Source: Thiohalomonas sp963783235 (GTDB lineage Bacteria > Pseudomonadota > Gammaproteobacteria > Thiohalomonadales > Thiohalomonadaceae). Taken from it: a stretch of DNA of 64,000 nucleotides. Made by a program: the position numbers and the translations under genes. Positions 27,409 to 34,678 of the stretch are shown one piece after another. Each line of letters starts with the position of its first letter. The first letter of the stretch is position 1. The stretch lies in the NCBI GenBank assembly GCA_963783235.1, contig CAWAMN010000001.1, forward strand, positions 1,488,001 to 1,552,000. Reading direction: 5' to 3'. Below the pieces are notes generated by a model that had not been told where the DNA came from, made no database searches, and was given only the letters and a program-made list of their open reading frames with translations.

Positions 27409-27738
27409 TTACTCCTCCTCGTCCCAGTCCGCCTGATCCCAGCCCCGCATCATTTCCTGGTACTCCCTTTCCATCGCCCTCAACTCGGCCGCCTGATCCG
27501 GTGGCACCGCCGCGTCCGGTTCCGGGGGCAGGAGAATGAACTCCTTCAGCGCCACTTCCTCCGCTTCGTGGGGTTGATACCCCTGCTGGATCAACTCCAT
27601 CATCCGGTCCTGTGCGTTGATCGCCGCCGTCCGGGTCTCGCTCTGCCAAATCCCCTGGGCTTTCAGGTCCTCGCTCCTCTCCGGGAGCCACTCCGCCCAA
27701 TGCTTCTTCGCCTTCGCGTGGAATGTCTCGGTTGCCAT
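27409..27738 (-). CDS. Hypothetical protein at the right end of the element
   Basis: A 109-residue protein starting MATETFHAKAKKHWAEWLPE, with GGAGGCGACA before the ATG; a longer in-frame start at 27774 is less likely. It is largely helical and acidic, with a proline-rich middle (LPPEPDAAVPPDQAAEL) and an acidic end (WDQADWDEEE). It converges on the metallopeptidase gene. I recognise no domain. It could be a regulator or an anti-restriction-type acidic protein, but only its position in the element is informative. Confidence 0.65.
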   Translation of the reverse strand: MATETFHAKAKKHWAEWLPERSEDLKAQGIWQSETRTAAINAQDRMMELIQQGYQPHEAEEVALKEFILLPPEPDAAVPPDQAAELRAMEREYQEMMRGWDQADWDEEE

Positions 27739-27813
27739 TGTCGCCTCCAGGTTATTTCTGAGCCTAGACGGCACCGTTCAAGGAGCACAGGTGGTAGTGA
27801 AAAATAGAGGTGA

Positions 27814-27831
27814 TGGGACACTGGTGGGACA
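27814..27831 (+). repeat. Bipartite TGGGACA repeat, right end
   Basis: Identical 18-mer to 11726-11743, in the same orientation, 115 bp inside the right att repeat. Confidence 0.65.
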
Positions 27832-27946
27832 CTCGACCTCGACAACTTAGGAAAGACCAGCAAAGTCGGGAATAACGAGTTCGGATAATCCTTTGTTTTG
27901 ACAGTTCCTATTTGTTCCAGTAGTTTCCCCGCTTCGCGGGACCGGG

Positions 27947-28003
27947 GACTCAAAATCTGGTTGGGGCAACCCAGTGTCGGTTCGAGTCCGACCCTCGGCA
28001 CCA
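27947..28003 (+). repeat. attR direct repeat (3' fragment of tRNA-Leu)
   Basis: 57 bp identical to the tRNA-Leu 3' end at 11611-11667. There is no 5' half, so it is not a functional tRNA gene. A dyad (28001-28030, 12 of 13 pairs, 4-nt loop) follows directly and may be the original 3' flank of the tRNA gene. Confidence 0.92.
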
Positions 28004-28319
28004 CTTATTTCCCTTGTGGGAAATCAGTGGCCCGGCAATGCCGGCTTCCCGCTCAGCACGGCCATTCGGATCGGCTGAACCGGAATAAGGACAGACGACT
28101 TCCCCTGACGGCCGGTCGGGGTTACTCTTCCCCGTTTTTGACTACCCCGGTGGGCTTATCCCCCTTTTCCGGGATAAAATCCCCTTTTGCTCCGGGAGCT
28201 GGATATCGGCGCGACCCGCGCTGCATCGATGGCCATGGCCCTCCAGCCCCGAAAAACCGCACGTCTTTGGCTGGGGCCAAGAGGGTGCGGTTTGACATCG
28301 GAATATTCAGGAGACTGCA
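28004..28319. other. Intergenic region between the element and purE
   Basis: No open frame I would defend. It contains a hairpin around 28001-28030 and C/G-rich low-complexity blocks, then the purE ribosome-binding site (aggagactgca). It is the ancestral chromosomal flank of the tRNA-Leu site. Confidence 0.5.
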
Positions 28320-28814
28320 ATGCAACCACTGGTCGGCCTCATCATGGGGTCCGTGTCGGACTGGGACACCCTGCAACACACGGCCGAGGCGCTGGAGAAG
28401 CTCGGTGTTCCCCATGAGGTGAAGGTGGTCTCGGCTCACCGCACGCCCGACCTGCTGTTCGAGTACACCAGCGAAGCCGAAGCGCGTGGACTGGAAGTTC
28501 TCATCGCCGGCGCCGGCGGTGCCGCCCACCTGCCAGGCATGGCTGCTGCGAAAACCGCCTTGCCGGTGCTCGGCGTCCCGGTGCAGTCCAAGGCGCTGAA
28601 CGGTGTCGACTCCCTGCTATCGATCGTGCAGATGCCGGCGGGCGTTCCCGTTGGAACCCTCGCGATTGGCCGGGCGGGGGCCGTCAATGCGGCCCTGCTG
28701 GCAGTCAGCATCCTCGGCAACAAACACCCGCAGTTCCGCCAGGCGCTGCATGCCTTCCGACAGGAACAGACCGAAAGGGTTCTGGAACAACCCGATCCGC
28801 GGGAGCTGACATGA
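28320..28814 (+). CDS. purE: N5-carboxyaminoimidazole ribonucleotide mutase
   Basis: Class I PurE, which converts N5-CAIR to CAIR in de novo purine synthesis. The 164-residue protein has GSVSDWDTL in the phosphate-binding loop, the catalytic histidine region VSAHRTPDLL, and the glycine-rich AGAGGAAHLPGMAA. The C-terminal helix FRQALHAFRQEQTERV is normal. It has a strong Shine-Dalgarno sequence and overlaps purK by 4 nt, so the two successive enzymes are co-translated. It is the first chromosomal gene after the integrated element. Confidence 0.97.
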   Translation: MQPLVGLIMGSVSDWDTLQHTAEALEKLGVPHEVKVVSAHRTPDLLFEYTSEAEARGLEVLIAGAGGAAHLPGMAAAKTALPVLGVPVQSKALNGVDSLLSIVQMPAGVPVGTLAIGRAGAVNAALLAVSILGNKHPQFRQALHAFRQEQTERVLEQPDPRELT

Positions 28815-29920
28815 AGGTCGGGATTATCGGCGGCGGTCAGCTCGCACGAATGCTGGCGCTCGCCGGCCACCCGCTCGGAATCGAGACGGTCGTACTCGAC
28901 CCGGCACCCGATGCCTGTGCCGGCGCCGTGACCCAACAGCTCCGAGGCGCCTATGACGAGCAGTCCCAGCTCAAGGCCCTGGCGGATGATGTGGACGTGG
29001 TCACTTATGAATTCGAAAACGTGCCGGCGGAAGCGGTTAAGTTCCTCACCGATCAAGCGTCAGTCTATCCGCCTCCGAACGCACTTGAAACGGGTCGCGA
29101 TCGCCTTCGGGAGAAGACCCTCCTGAGCACGACGTTGGGTATTCCCACCGCCCCGTTTGCGGTTGTGGATTCCAGGCAAGGGCTGGAGAGCGCCGTCGCC
29201 GATATCGGGCTTCCGGCAGTCCTCAAGACCCGAACGCTCGGCTATGACGGCAAGGGTCAGTTCGTGCTGCGGCGGACCGAAGATGTCGATGCGGCGTGGG
29301 ATCTGCTCGGTGGCGTCCCACTCATTCTGGAGGGTTTCGTCGAGTTCGAACGCGAGGTCTCCATCATTGCCGTTCGCGGCCGTAATGGCGAAATCCGCTG
29401 CTATCCATTATCGGAGAACATTCACACGGACGGCATTTTGCGGCTCTCGTATTGCCGTCCCGGAGACCCGCAGCAGGCTGCAGCCGAAGACTACATCAGG
29501 CGCCTTCTGGAGAGTCTCGATTACGTCGGCGTCCTCGCCCTGGAGCTCTTCCAGGCAGGCGACCGGCTGCTGGCCAATGAAATGGCGCCACGCGTGCACA
29601 ACTCCGGGCACTGGACCATCGAAGGCGCGGAAACCAGCCAGTTCGAAAACCATCTGCGCGCCATCTGCGGGCTGCCGCTCGGGCCGACCACACCGGTCGG
29701 TTACAGTGCCATGTTCAACCTGATTGGCGACCTGCCCGAACCGGCAGCCGTCCTCGCCATCCCCGGCGCCCACTTTCACGCCTACGGGAAGGCCGCGCGC
29801 GAGGGTCGTAAGGTCGGGCACATCACGGTACGCGCCCAAAGCGCCGCCGAGTTGGAAAAGAGAGTGAAGGCATTGCGTGGTGCGCTTTCGGTGGAAAACG
29901 GCACGCTCCAGTTGCAATAA
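28811..29920 (+). CDS. purK: N5-carboxyaminoimidazole ribonucleotide synthase
   Basis: ATP-grasp enzyme that carboxylates AIR with bicarbonate to give N5-CAIR, the substrate of PurE. The 369-residue protein has the N-terminal GIIGGGQLARMLALA motif, the ATP-grasp core with KTRTLGYDGKGQFVLRR and LILEGFVEFEREVSIIAVR, and NEMAPRVHNSGHWTIEG near the metal site. Length and motif spacing are those of the family. It overlaps purE by 4 nt and converges with the histidine kinase gene, whose stop is about 60 bp away. Confidence 0.97.
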   Translation: MKVGIIGGGQLARMLALAGHPLGIETVVLDPAPDACAGAVTQQLRGAYDEQSQLKALADDVDVVTYEFENVPAEAVKFLTDQASVYPPPNALETGRDRLREKTLLSTTLGIPTAPFAVVDSRQGLESAVADIGLPAVLKTRTLGYDGKGQFVLRRTEDVDAAWDLLGGVPLILEGFVEFEREVSIIAVRGRNGEIRCYPLSENIHTDGILRLSYCRPGDPQQAAAEDYIRRLLESLDYVGVLALELFQAGDRLLANEMAPRVHNSGHWTIEGAETSQFENHLRAICGLPLGPTTPVGYSAMFNLIGDLPEPAAVLAIPGAHFHAYGKAAREGRKVGHITVRAQSAAELEKRVKALRGALSVENGTLQLQ

Positions 29921-29978
29921 GGTCCGCTACACGGCCGTTCGGGCGAGTTGCCCTCGGGCGCCCGGTCGTAAAGGAAAA

Positions 29979-31625
29979 TCATTTCGGCCACCAGATGCGA
30001 AACCGGGCGCCGCGCGGCTGATTGGCGACAACGTCGATCCGCCCGCCATAACCGTGTACCAGCCTCCTGGCCAGGGCCAAACCGATCCCGGCGTGTACTT
30101 GACCGTTCCTCCCCCCAGCCGACGCAAACATTCGAAATACCCGCTCCCTGTCCTCCGGCGGGATCCCCGGACCGTTGTCCGCGATATCAAGCCGCCAGTA
30201 CCGCCCCTCGTCCCGGGCAGAGATGCTCACTGTTCCGGACGCCGAGTGGTCGTGATGGGCGGCCGCGTTGGTGATCAGGTTCTGAAAGATCTGCCTGAGG
30301 TGCAGCGCGTCCCCCCGAAGGGTGGGAAGGTGCTCCTGGATTTCGACACGAAACTCTGCCGGCAGAGCCAACTCGTCCGATAACTCCCTCAGCAAGGGTT
30401 CGAGAGAGACCCGGTCCCGCATTTCGCCGATGGCCCCCCCCGCCCTGGAGTAGATGAGAAGTCCTTCAATGAGATCATCCATGCGCTTGATGCGCTCTCG
30501 CATCAAACGCATCCGACGAGTCGTCTCGTCGTCCATCGCTTCTGCCTTATCCTCTTCGATCGAAGAGGCCAGCTGCGAAACGGCCCGCAGTGGCGCCCTG
30601 AGATCATGAGAGGCGATGTAGGCGAAGTTCTCCAGCTCCGCATTCACGGCCTGGAGCTGTTCGGTACGCCTATTCAGCTCTTCGGTTCGAAGCGCCACCA
30701 GTTGACGGACCTGCGCTTCCCTCTCCAGCAGCATACGCAGGTAGCTCATCAGAAAGGCGCCAAACAAGACCCCGCCGAGGCCAATAACAAGGGGTCCCCA
30801 GGGCGAGGCCACAAACGCTCCGGGCTGCGACACGGCAGTCACGCTCCAGTTCGCACCGAACAGATTCACGTTGCGAGTAGTCTGGCGTCTGCCGGGAAAC
30901 GGGCCTAAATCGGGGCCGACCCAGCGAAACGCCCCCTGGGAGCGGTGGAAGTAACCAGCTACCGGAGCGCCAAGGTCGGTCACATACAAGTCCATGGAGA
31001 TCTCCTCGGCACGGAGGACGGCCTGCAGCAGACGGTCGACCCGATAGATGCCGGAGACAAAGCCAAGCAGTTCCTGACTCCCCCCATGCAACCGGAATAC
31101 CGGTCGCAGTACGCGCACCCGGACCAAGCCGTCAAACCGATACCAGGGCGTCAGCAAAAGCTGTCGGTGTTTCCGTGCCCGCTCCAGAACTGCCCCGGAC
31201 AGGGAGTCACCCGCAGTGGTTTCCGGCGAGGGGCTATAGCTGTAACGGATCGAAAAGGCCTGTTGCCCCGACGGGGACCTCCCCCTGGCGATCCACTGAA
31301 TCGCCAACAGCTCCGACTGCTCCAAAAACTCGGCACTCTCGGCCAGGACTCGGAACTCCCGTTCGGATATTTCCCCGCCCTGGAAGCGGAACACGGCCGC
31401 CATTTGCCTGACGGGACGGAACTCCAGCTCTGTGCCGTTCTCAAGCCAGTGGACGCGTTCACTGGCCGCCAGCTTGAAATGGGCGGTGTGGCGGGCATTC
31501 TCAAGACGATAGAGGGCGATGGCGACGGTCAACGCACCGACCGCGGTTATCGCGAAAACCAGCCACGGAAACCATCCCCTTTTCCCGGAAGGACCACCCG
31601 CCACGACGCAGAGCCTCTCGGACAC
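29979..31625 (-). CDS. Orphan CHASE-type sensor histidine kinase
   Basis: A 548-residue membrane kinase starting with GTG at 31625. Helix 1 spans about residues 19-38 and helix 2 about 277-299. Between them lies a periplasmic domain with CHASE-like features (FQGGEISEREFRVLAES, then GFVSGIYRVDRLLQAVL). A coiled-coil linker leads to the phosphoacceptor H340 in YIASHDLRAPLRAVSQL. The ATPase domain has the N-box (N453 in FQNLITNAAAHH), DNGPGIP (483-489) and GIGLALAR (513-520). No response regulator gene lies next to it, so its partner is unknown. It diverges from the small membrane protein gene at 31742, and 117 bp separate their starts. Confidence 0.9.
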   Translation of the reverse strand: MSERLCVVAGGPSGKRGWFPWLVFAITAVGALTVAIALYRLENARHTAHFKLAASERVHWLENGTELEFRPVRQMAAVFRFQGGEISEREFRVLAESAEFLEQSELLAIQWIARGRSPSGQQAFSIRYSYSPSPETTAGDSLSGAVLERARKHRQLLLTPWYRFDGLVRVRVLRPVFRLHGGSQELLGFVSGIYRVDRLLQAVLRAEEISMDLYVTDLGAPVAGYFHRSQGAFRWVGPDLGPFPGRRQTTRNVNLFGANWSVTAVSQPGAFVASPWGPLVIGLGGVLFGAFLMSYLRMLLEREAQVRQLVALRTEELNRRTEQLQAVNAELENFAYIASHDLRAPLRAVSQLASSIEEDKAEAMDDETTRRMRLMRERIKRMDDLIEGLLIYSRAGGAIGEMRDRVSLEPLLRELSDELALPAEFRVEIQEHLPTLRGDALHLRQIFQNLITNAAAHHDHSASGTVSISARDEGRYWRLDIADNGPGIPPEDRERVFRMFASAGGRNGQVHAGIGLALARRLVHGYGGRIDVVANQPRGARFRIWWPK

Positions 31626-31741
31626 CCGTTCACAAAAGTTAAGCTCAATACCGTAAGACTCGCGTCCGGGTTAGTTCTGATGGCCACAGCCGTCCCGGCC
31701 GGCTATTCATGTGCGCATGGGAATGTCAGGGAGAAATTACC

Positions 31742-32116
31742 ATGGCCGACCGGGACGTCACTGCCCAGAGGGAAACCTGTTCACTGCCGCGTCTGTTTGC
31801 GATGTTCCTGTCACCGCTCGCGCTGCCGAAACCGCACCCCTTCCATCGCGACATGAAAGCCGCCGATCGCCGGGACGCGCAAATGGCCAATCGGCGTCAC
31901 ATGCAGGCCTGCCTGGGCGCCTACATCGATCGTTCGGCCCGGGTCATCGCCGGCTGTATCTTTGCTTATTTGGTGAGCCTGCATCTGCTGGGAATCCCAC
32001 TGCTGGTGGTGATTGCCGGCTTCACGATGTTGGCCGCCCTGCTACATGTGACTGTTCTGGTGTTTTGGAAACAGCATCTGGATAACCGTTTGGGGCCGAT
32101 CGAGCCGCCTGAATAG
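31742..32116 (+). CDS. Small hypothetical inner-membrane protein
   Basis: A 124-residue protein that starts MADRDVTAQRETCSLPRLFA at 31742, with GGGAGA upstream. The first 60 residues are polar and histidine-containing (HPFHRDMKAADRRDAQMANR). Two close hydrophobic segments follow, about 64-83 (SARVIAGCIFAYLVSLHLLG) and 86-108, and then a short charged tail. It is probably a two-helix membrane protein with a cytoplasmic N-terminus. No family is recognised. It diverges from the histidine kinase and could be part of its regulon, but that is a guess. Confidence 0.7.
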   Translation: MADRDVTAQRETCSLPRLFAMFLSPLALPKPHPFHRDMKAADRRDAQMANRRHMQACLGAYIDRSARVIAGCIFAYLVSLHLLGIPLLVVIAGFTMLAALLHVTVLVFWKQHLDNRLGPIEPPE

Positions 32117-32177
32117 ATCATCCCAACCTGTTGGGGCCGAATTCAGGTCGCTTTTTCGGCATCCTACAGGCCGTTCC

Positions 32178-32195
32178 TGTAGGAATTGTCCTACA
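32178..32195. promoter_or_regulatory. TGTAGG-N6-CCTACA palindrome, operator-like
   Basis: A perfect dyad with a 6-bp centre, flanked by another half (cctacagg at 32163-32170). It resembles the GacA-type upstream site TGTAAG-N6-CTTACA in spacing and symmetry. It lies about 76 bp before a possible start of the RNA candidate at 32257. Confidence 0.5.
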
Positions 32196-32256
32196 GGGAA
32201 ATGCGAAATGGACTACAGACGAACAGAGAACGGTGTGCCAGTATTTCTGGTAGAAC

Positions 32257-32368
32257 GGAAGCGGGGGGAATTCTCCAAAGGAACACGGGGGCGTCACGGA
32301 CGACACTGTCTTCTCAGACAACAATCCGCCAGGGCCGCGTCGGGAAACCGCCGCGGCCTTTTTAATTT
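32257..32368 (+). ncRNA. Candidate small RNA of the RsmY/RsmZ/CsrB class
   Basis: About 110 bp with no convincing frame, ending in a strong rho-independent terminator. It has several GGA motifs (acggaag, gggaatt, aaaggaac, cacggac), the core of CsrA/RsmA-binding sites. A TAGAAC -10-like element at 32251-32256 and a TGTAGG-N6-CCTACA palindrome centred about 76 bp upstream match the layout of GacA-controlled rsm genes. Length also fits. The start point and the function are inferred; the RNA is not a recognised family by sight. Confidence 0.35.
32333..32368 (+). terminator. Rho-independent terminator
   Basis: ggccgcg (32333-32339) pairs with cgcggcc (32352-32358) across a 12-nt loop and is followed by tttttaatttt. 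Confidence 0.75.
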
Positions 32369-32404
32369 TAAAAAGACCCTAACAGGCTGTTGGAAAAGGT
32401 TTTT

Positions 32405-32431
32405 ATCCCTTCTCCCTGAGGGAGAAGGGAT
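32405..32431. terminator. Hairpin with flanking A and T runs, possibly bidirectional terminator
   Basis: Perfect 12-bp arms atcccttctccc (32405-32416) and its complement (32420-32431) around a 3-nt loop, with tttt on each side. This type of C/T-G/A hairpin is also a common dispersed intergenic element, so a repeat origin is possible. Confidence 0.45.
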
Positions 32432-32509
32432 TTTCGGTGGATACCGTTTACGAACACGTATTTAGTCGTTTTTTCACCCCTACGGGTTCAAAATGAAAGG
32501 GGCAGCCGT

Positions 32510-32680
32510 TCAGGCGGCCCGAGGCTTGTAAAGGGCCACTTCACCCTTTTCCACCGCTTCCCGATAGTCGGCCAGGAGCTTCTCCAGTTCACCCTGACTC
32601 GCCTCGCTGGGGCGGCTGATAAATTCCGAGAGGCTCGCCTGCATTGCGCGGCACCAGAAGGTGCGCTTTGTCTCTTCCAT
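32510..32680 (-). CDS. 56-residue hypothetical protein
   Basis: A short frame missed by length cut-offs. It has AGGAGC 7 nt before the ATG and gives MEETKRTFWCRAMQASLSEF, then a helical, charged middle (GELEKLLADYREAVEKGEVA) and the end LYKPRAA. Codon use resembles its neighbours, and the hairpin at 32405-32431 lies downstream. I recognise no family; a small cytoplasmic protein is likely. It stands alone between the RNA candidate and a REP-like repeat. Confidence 0.55.
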   Translation of the reverse strand: MEETKRTFWCRAMQASLSEFISRPSEASQGELEKLLADYREAVEKGEVALYKPRAA

Positions 32681-32942
32681 GTTTTTGCTCCTACTTTTCC
32701 CAGTGCAATGCGCGGTACATTACCGAAACCGAATTACAGGTTAGTGACAGGCGACAGAGTAACGTCGAAGTCGAAAGAGGTCGAAGCAATTGATCACATT
32801 TTCGGTTTGCAGTTCGAAGCGTGCATAAGGGTCTAACAAGGAATAGAAATTTCGGCCTGCTCTCCGCTCCAGGCAGCTAAATACCTGTTCCTGACCACTC
32901 GACACTCGGCTAAATACGTGTTCCAAATTCGTATCCACCCGG

Positions 32943-33000
32943 GTAGGAGCGGCGCGTCGCCGCGATAGGGTCGGCAATCGCCCCGGCGCGGGGCTCCTAC
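32943..33000. repeat. REP-like palindromic repeat, copy 1
   Basis: gtaggagc (32943-32950) and gctcctac (32993-33000) enclose gtcgccgcg-type inner hairpins. A related element, gtgggagc...gctcccac, lies at 62506-62566. This is the layout of REP/BIME elements common in gammaproteobacteria. The region 32681-33193 holds no gene I trust, only this and the next repeat. Confidence 0.65.
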
Positions 33001-33068
33001 CAGAAGCCAGGATTCGGATATGGGCGTGACTGGATACCATTTCGGAACATCTATTTAGTTGTCGATGT

Positions 33069-33154
33069 GTGCCCTGGTTCGGGATACGCTATGAATACAT
33101 CCTTGTAAGCTCGAGGGGCGCGTCCTTGCGGCCCACGGTCCCGAGACAGGGCAC
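33069..33154. repeat. Dispersed-repeat-like inverted element
   Basis: gtgccctggttcggga (33069-33084) faces tcccgagacagggcac (33139-33154), 14 of 16 complementary, around a centre containing cttgtaagctcg. I associate this kind of 90-bp element with repeats scattered in Chromatiales-like genomes, but I cannot confirm copy number here. Confidence 0.5.
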
Positions 33155-33193
33155 GCCATCGGCTAAAAGTGTATCGAGGTCAGGAATGCTTAT

Positions 33194-34675
33194 TCAGGGC
33201 AGACGCCCGTAGAGAGAGGCCAGGTGATGCAATTTCTCCGGGATGCCTTCGGAGATCATGTCCCAGCTGAAGCGCCACTGCCAGTTGTCCGCAGTGGTGC
33301 CCGGAATATTCATCCGGTGCTCGCTACCCAGGGCGAGGGCATCCTGCAGCGGGATAACGGCTAGTTGCGCCACTGAGGCGTAGGCTGACCGAATGAGCGG
33401 CCAGGGCATCGATTCGGCCGGATTGCCGAGATAGTCGAAAACCTGCGCACTGGTCTCATCAGGCAGGCTGTCGAACCACCCGACCGTTGTATCGTTGTCG
33501 TGGGTGCCGGTGTAGACCACGCTGTTGACTTCCTGATTGTGCGGCAGATAGGGGTTGTCGGGACCACTGTCGAAAGCGAATTGGAGGATTTTCATCCCCG
33601 GCAGCGCATACTTGTCACGCAATTCCAGCACTTCCGGCGTTATGGTTCCAAGGTCCTCCGCCACCACGGGTAGCGGGTCAAAACGCTCGCGCAGGGCGGA
33701 AAAGAGCCGATCGCCTGGCGCTTCCACCCAGCGACCGTTCATCGCGGTTTCCTCATTGGCCGGAACTTCCCAGGAGGCCTGAAAGCCCCGGAAATGATCG
33801 ATTCGCACCAGGTCGAATAGCGCCAGCTGCGACTCCATGCGTTGCAGCCACCACTCGAAACCGTTGGCTTCCAGCCATTCCCAGTCGTAGTGCGGGTTGC
33901 CCCAGCGTTGGCCGGTTTCCGAGAAATAATCGGGAGGAACGCCAGCGACTACGGTGGGATGCCCCTCCTTGTCGAGGAGAAAGCACTCGCGGCAGGACCA
34001 GACATCAGCACTGTCGTGGGCAACGAAAATAGGCATATCGCCAAAAATGCCGATGCGATTCTGGTTGGCGTAAGCCTTTAGGTTCCACCACTGGCGGAAG
34101 AACACGTACTGCTCGAAGTGGATGAGGTCGAGCTCATCCGCCTGGGCTTCTCCCAGTTCCCTGAGGGCCGTCTCGTCCCGATCGCGCAGCGGCGCCGGCC
34201 AGTCGGTCCAGCCTTTGTCCCTCTGCATGGACTTGATGACGCGAAATAGCGCGAAATCATTCAACCAATCGGCGTTGTCCGCGCAAAACTTCGCGAAGTC
34301 GGCGTGAGCTTTCTCGTCGCCTTTGGCCCGGAAACCCTCCCGTGCAACGCGCATCAAATGCTGTTTGCTTTGGCTATCGAACCCCGCAATTTGTCCTTCG
34401 TCGAGCCATCCCCATTCGACCAGTTTCTCGATACTGATGAGGTCGGGATTGCCGGCATGGACGGAGAGCGCCTGATAGGGAGAGCGATCGCTATGGGTCG
34501 GGCCGATGGGCAATATCTGCCAAACGCGCTGACCGGCAGCGACCAGGAAATCGATGAACCGAAACGCCTCCGGACCGAGATCGCCGGTTTCCCAGCGCCC
34601 CGGCAGCGAAGTCGGCTGTAACAGAATCCCTGCGCTCCGCTCCTGGAGCGGACTGTGAGCCACAGGTTTGGTCAT
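33194..34675 (-). CDS. malQ: 4-alpha-glucanotransferase (GH77 amylomaltase)
   Basis: Transfers maltodextrin segments between alpha-1,4-glucans, helping to build and recycle glycogen. The 493-residue protein begins MTKPVAHSPLQERSAGILLQ and has the GH77 blocks: the nucleophile D293 in FDLVRIDHFRGF, the acid/base E340 in VVAEDLGTITPEV, and the transition-state aspartate in YTGTHDNDTT (about 395). The N-terminal PTSLPGRWETGDLG is also typical. It is co-oriented with, and 3 bp from, the GH57 gene, and both follow glgC, forming a glgC-GH57-malQ unit. Confidence 0.96.
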   Translation of the reverse strand: MTKPVAHSPLQERSAGILLQPTSLPGRWETGDLGPEAFRFIDFLVAAGQRVWQILPIGPTHSDRSPYQALSVHAGNPDLISIEKLVEWGWLDEGQIAGFDSQSKQHLMRVAREGFRAKGDEKAHADFAKFCADNADWLNDFALFRVIKSMQRDKGWTDWPAPLRDRDETALRELGEAQADELDLIHFEQYVFFRQWWNLKAYANQNRIGIFGDMPIFVAHDSADVWSCRECFLLDKEGHPTVVAGVPPDYFSETGQRWGNPHYDWEWLEANGFEWWLQRMESQLALFDLVRIDHFRGFQASWEVPANEETAMNGRWVEAPGDRLFSALRERFDPLPVVAEDLGTITPEVLELRDKYALPGMKILQFAFDSGPDNPYLPHNQEVNSVVYTGTHDNDTTVGWFDSLPDETSAQVFDYLGNPAESMPWPLIRSAYASVAQLAVIPLQDALALGSEHRMNIPGTTADNWQWRFSWDMISEGIPEKLHHLASLYGRLP

Positions 34676-34678
34676 CGC

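Larger units (their letters stand above)
11611..28003 (+). mobile_element. 16.3-kb integrative element in tRNA-Leu carrying ABC-3C and type I R-M defence loci
   Basis: Bounded by 57-bp perfect direct repeats of the tRNA-Leu 3' end (11611-11667 and 27947-28003). Inside are a tyrosine integrase, an excisionase-like gene, a replication-like winged-helix gene with iteron-like repeats, an ABC-3C conflict operon, a type I restriction-modification locus and several small unknown genes. Flanking genes (queA left, purE right) are ordinary chromosomal genes. Bipartite TGGGACA repeats occur near both ends and beside the integrase. The integrase sits 4.7 kb inside the left end, so the ABC-3C block between them may be a later insertion. 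No conjugation genes are visible, so transfer would need help. Confidence 0.9.

Noticed and set aside
27947..28003. Second tRNA-Leu gene
   Set aside because: Only the 3' 57 bp are present; it is the right att repeat.
32208..32465. 85-residue frame downstream of the TGTAGG dyad
   Set aside because: It reads through a strong terminator and a second hairpin and has no RBS; the RNA candidate explains the region better.
32741..33040. 99-residue frame on the minus strand
   Set aside because: It runs through the REP-like repeat and lacks a good RBS and codon bias.
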